In this document: positions 4,920-7,117 of the stretch, in pieces
Layout: the number at the start of each line of letters is the position of its first letter
How positions within the stretch are numbered: position 1 is the first letter of the stretch
Source of the DNA: Lysobacteraceae bacterium UBA6001
Lineage (GTDB): Bacteria; Pseudomonadota; Gammaproteobacteria; Xanthomonadales; Xanthomonadaceae
Assembly (NCBI GenBank): GCA_002429615.1
Contig: DJAN01000313.1
Coordinates: 1-7,117 of the forward strand
Length of the DNA: 7,117 nucleotides
Direction of reading: 5' to 3'
Notes under the pieces: generated by a model
Seen by the model: only the letters and a program-made list of their open reading frames with translations
Database searches by the model: none
What the model was told of the DNA's origin: nothing
Position numbers and translations under genes: made by a program

Positions 4920-7067
4920 ATGTTCGTTCCGTGCCTGTTCCTCGCCCTGCAGATCGCCAGCGCGCCGCCGCCACCGCCGCCGTCTTCGCCAGCGAGCGAA
5001 ACGCGCTTCGGCGTGACCGTGCGTGATCCGTTCCGTGCGCTGGAACATCTCGATGACCCCGCCACCCAGGCCTGGATCCGCGCCCAGGCCGACTACAGCC
5101 GCCAGCAGCTCGACGCGGTACCCGGCCGCGCCGCGATCCTGGCCGATATCGAACGGCTGGAGAAGCTGACGCCGTCGGTGATCGAGGACGTCCTCCTGAT
5201 GCCCGCCGAGCGCATGCTGGTCCGGCGTCGCCCGGCCGACGCGGAGAACGCGCGGCTGTACTGGCGTGAAGCCGACGGCACCGAGCGCCTGTTGTTCGAC
5301 CCGCTCGCCGGACGTGCCGCCGACGCGCCGCCGCGCGCGATCAGCTATGCCGCGCCGTCGCCCGACGGCGGCCGGGTCGTGGTGGGCGTGTCCGAAGGCG
5401 GCTCCGAACAGGCCACCGCTTGGCTGCTGGATGGTCGCGACGGCCGGGTGATCGGTACGCCGATCGAACGCGCCGACTTCGGCGTGTCCTGGCTGCCGGA
5501 TGGCAGCGGCTTCTTCTACAACCAGCTGCAGGCGCTGCGTCCCGATCAACCGGTCTCCGAGCGGCGCTTGAACAGCCAGACCTACCTGCACCTGCTCGGC
5601 AGCGCGGCGCGCGATCCGCTGGTGTTCGGCAACCGGCTGCCCGCATCCGGCGCGCTCGAACCGGGACAGATTCCGCTGGTATCCAGCAGCGCCGGCAGCC
5701 GCTGGATGCTGGGCGAACCGGCCAACGTCGAGAACCGGCGCATCCTGCGCGTCGCATTGCTGGACGACCTGGGTCGCACGGGCGGTCCACGCTGGAAGCC
5801 GCTGCTGGACGTGGGCGACAACGTGCGCAGCTACGTGCAGCACGGCAACGACCTGTACCTGCTCAGCAGCGCACAACCCACGCGCAGCCTGCAGCGCCTG
5901 TCGCTGGACGACCCCGCGCATCGGCGCAGCACGGTGGTCGCCGCGGGCGAGGGGGTGATCGACGAGATCTACTACGGCAACGACGCGCTGTACTACACCG
6001 TGCGCGATGCCAACGGGGTGGAGATGGGGCTGTTCCGGCTTCCGTGGGGAACGCACGACGCACAGCGCGTCGATCTTCCCGGCGTGCAGGCGCTGCGTGT
6101 CTACGCGGCCGAACCGGGATCGCGCGGCCTGTTGATCGGTGCCGACGGCTGGACGCGCTTCTTCGATGTCCTGCGCGTGGACGCCGAAGGCCACGCCACC
6201 TCATCGGGACTGCAGGCGCAGCCGCAGGGCCTGGGCAGCGACGGGCTGGTGGCCGAGATCGTGTCGGTGCCCAGCACCGATGGCGCGCAGGTGCCGTTGT
6301 CGATCGTCTCGCCGAAGGACGCCCCGCGCGACGGCAGCGCCCCGTTGTTCATGCAGGGCTATGGTGCCTACGGCCTGAGCACGGACCCGGTGCTGATTCC
6401 CGCGCATTTCGCCTATTTTGATCGCGGCATCGTGCGCGCGTTCTGTCATGTACGCGGGGGCGGCGAGAAGGGCGAAGCCTGGTATCGCGCCGGCTTCCAG
6501 CAGAGCAAGCATCACAGCTGGGAGGACTTCAACGCCTGCGCCGAATATCTGATCGCGCATGGCTATACCCGTGCCGACCGGTTGGGCGCGGCTGCCGCGA
6601 GCGCCGGTGGCGTGCTGGTGGGCAATGCCTTCCTGGCGCGTCCGGACCTGTATCGCGTGGCGATCCCGATGGTGGGCGTGCTGGACTCGGTGGGGACTGC
6701 GCTGCGTGATCCGAATGGTCCGGCCAACTGGCCCGAGTTCGGCGATCCCAACACCGACGAAGGTTTCCGCTCACTGGTGGCGATGAGCAGCTATGCAAAA
6801 GTGCGTGACGGCACCGCGTATCCGGCGGTATTGCTGCCGCATGGCTACAACGACCCGCGCGTCGCGGTATGGAACTCGGCCAAGATGGCCGCGCGCCTGC
6901 AGCAGGCCAGCACCAGTGGTCGTCCGATACTGCTGGACATCGACTATGGCGCGGGCCACGGCATGGGTTCGGCGCAGCGTTCGGTGAACAACGAACGCGC
7001 CGACATGATCACCTTCCTGCTCTGGCAGTTCGGCCTCCCCGCCTACCAGCCCCAGGAAAAGCACTGA
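4920..7067 (+). CDS. Family S9 prolyl-oligopeptidase-like serine peptidase, probably exported
   Basis: This 715-aa protein has the S9A plan. An N-terminal segment (27-75, RFGVTVRDPFRALEHLDDP) is followed by a beta-propeller (about 80-440, with blades such as 'APSPDGGRVVVGVSEGGSE' and 'WLPDGSGFFY') and an alpha/beta-hydrolase domain (about 445-705). The hydrolase part shows 'MQGYGAYG' (478-485) and 'VRGGGEKGEAWY' (511-522). The triad is nucleophile S561 in 'AAAASAGGVLVG', D645 in 'HGYNDPRV' and H680 in 'GAGHGMGS'; R647 matches the conserved Arg after the Asp. W604 in 'ANWPEFGDP' could match the Trp of prolyl oligopeptidase that stacks on the P1 proline, so cleavage after proline is favoured. 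However, the 'NDPRV' segment is also oligopeptidase B-like, and specificity is open. The first 15 residues (MFVPCLFLALQIASA) look like a short signal peptide without a basic n-region, followed by six prolines; a periplasmic location is likely but unproven. The substrate would be short peptides. It is divergent from katE. The stop is TGA at 7065-7067, with no clear terminator after it. Confidence 0.9.
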   Translation: MFVPCLFLALQIASAPPPPPPSSPASETRFGVTVRDPFRALEHLDDPATQAWIRAQADYSRQQLDAVPGRAAILADIERLEKLTPSVIEDVLLMPAERMLVRRRPADAENARLYWREADGTERLLFDPLAGRAADAPPRAISYAAPSPDGGRVVVGVSEGGSEQATAWLLDGRDGRVIGTPIERADFGVSWLPDGSGFFYNQLQALRPDQPVSERRLNSQTYLHLLGSAARDPLVFGNRLPASGALEPGQIPLVSSSAGSRWMLGEPANVENRRILRVALLDDLGRTGGPRWKPLLDVGDNVRSYVQHGNDLYLLSSAQPTRSLQRLSLDDPAHRRSTVVAAGEGVIDEIYYGNDALYYTVRDANGVEMGLFRLPWGTHDAQRVDLPGVQALRVYAAEPGSRGLLIGADGWTRFFDVLRVDAEGHATSSGLQAQPQGLGSDGLVAEIVSVPSTDGAQVPLSIVSPKDAPRDGSAPLFMQGYGAYGLSTDPVLIPAHFAYFDRGIVRAFCHVRGGGEKGEAWYRAGFQQSKHHSWEDFNACAEYLIAHGYTRADRLGAAAASAGGVLVGNAFLARPDLYRVAIPMVGVLDSVGTALRDPNGPANWPEFGDPNTDEGFRSLVAMSSYAKVRDGTAYPAVLLPHGYNDPRVAVWNSAKMAARLQQASTSGRPILLDIDYGAGHGMGSAQRSVNNERADMITFLLWQFGLPAYQPQEKH

Positions 7068-7117
7068 CCGCTCCAAATTCCGGTCGCGGTAAACCATCGG
7101 GACTTCGGGGGCGGGGC

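Noticed and set aside
4962..4982. CCG-rich triplet run as a variable-number repeat
   Set aside because: It is explained as proline codons (APPPPPP) interrupted by CCA. The run is too short and impure to suggest phase variation.
4860..6194. Long open frame (444 codons) on the minus strand opposite the S9 peptidase gene
   Set aside because: It is the antisense shadow of a GC-rich gene. The translation is rich in Arg, Ala, His and Gln with no domain, while the plus strand has an intact peptidase with a full triad.
7066..7085. GACCG/CGGTC pair after the peptidase stop as a terminator
   Set aside because: The stem is only 5 bp with a 10-nt loop and no T-run, so it is too weak to call.

Overview
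The window is a GC-rich chromosomal stretch. It looks gammaproteobacterial, most likely from the Xanthomonadaceae/Lysobacteraceae (Xanthomonas, Stenotrophomonas, Luteimonas or Lysobacter type). That guess rests on base composition, codon use dominated by G/C in third positions, and the style of the proteins. No rRNA or other marker is present to fix the genus. I see no tRNA, rRNA, CRISPR array, insertion sequence, integrase or phage gene, so this reads as ordinary core/accessory chromosome and not as a mobile island.

Layout, left to right: (1) the last 232 codons of dnaE2, the error-prone SOS polymerase, on +, ending at 700. (2) A GC-rich hairpin between two convergent genes. (3) A small uncharacterised 133-aa gene on the minus strand (736-1137). 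(4) Only 28 bp away and divergent, an AlkB-type Fe(II)/2-oxoglutarate dioxygenase (1166-1765, +). (5) 38 bp further, a PAS-AraC transcription regulator (1804-2559, +), possibly read from a leaderless transcript. (6) Convergent with it, a large-subunit monofunctional catalase of the KatE/HPII type (2581-4701, -). (7) A 218-bp divergent control region containing repeated GCGGACG heptamers and a 9-bp inverted repeat. (8) A family S9 prolyl-oligopeptidase-like serine peptidase with an export-like N-terminus (4920-7067, +). The last 50 bases hold no gene that I can see.

The common thread is genotoxic and oxidative stress. DnaE2 copies past lesions, AlkB directly reverses alkylation damage, and KatE removes hydrogen peroxide. 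The PAS-AraC regulator lies between the last two and could sense a small ligand or redox state, but its targets cannot be read from the sequence. The S9 peptidase shares the control region with katE but has no obvious functional link to it.

I do not see a clearly new multi-gene system. The most interesting points are the uncharacterised ORF divergent from alkB, the possible leaderless start of the PAS-AraC gene, a Cys in KatE where E. coli HPII has the His that cross-links to the haem-ligand Tyr, the A-x-S-x-G nucleophile elbow of the peptidase, and the repeats between katE and the peptidase gene.
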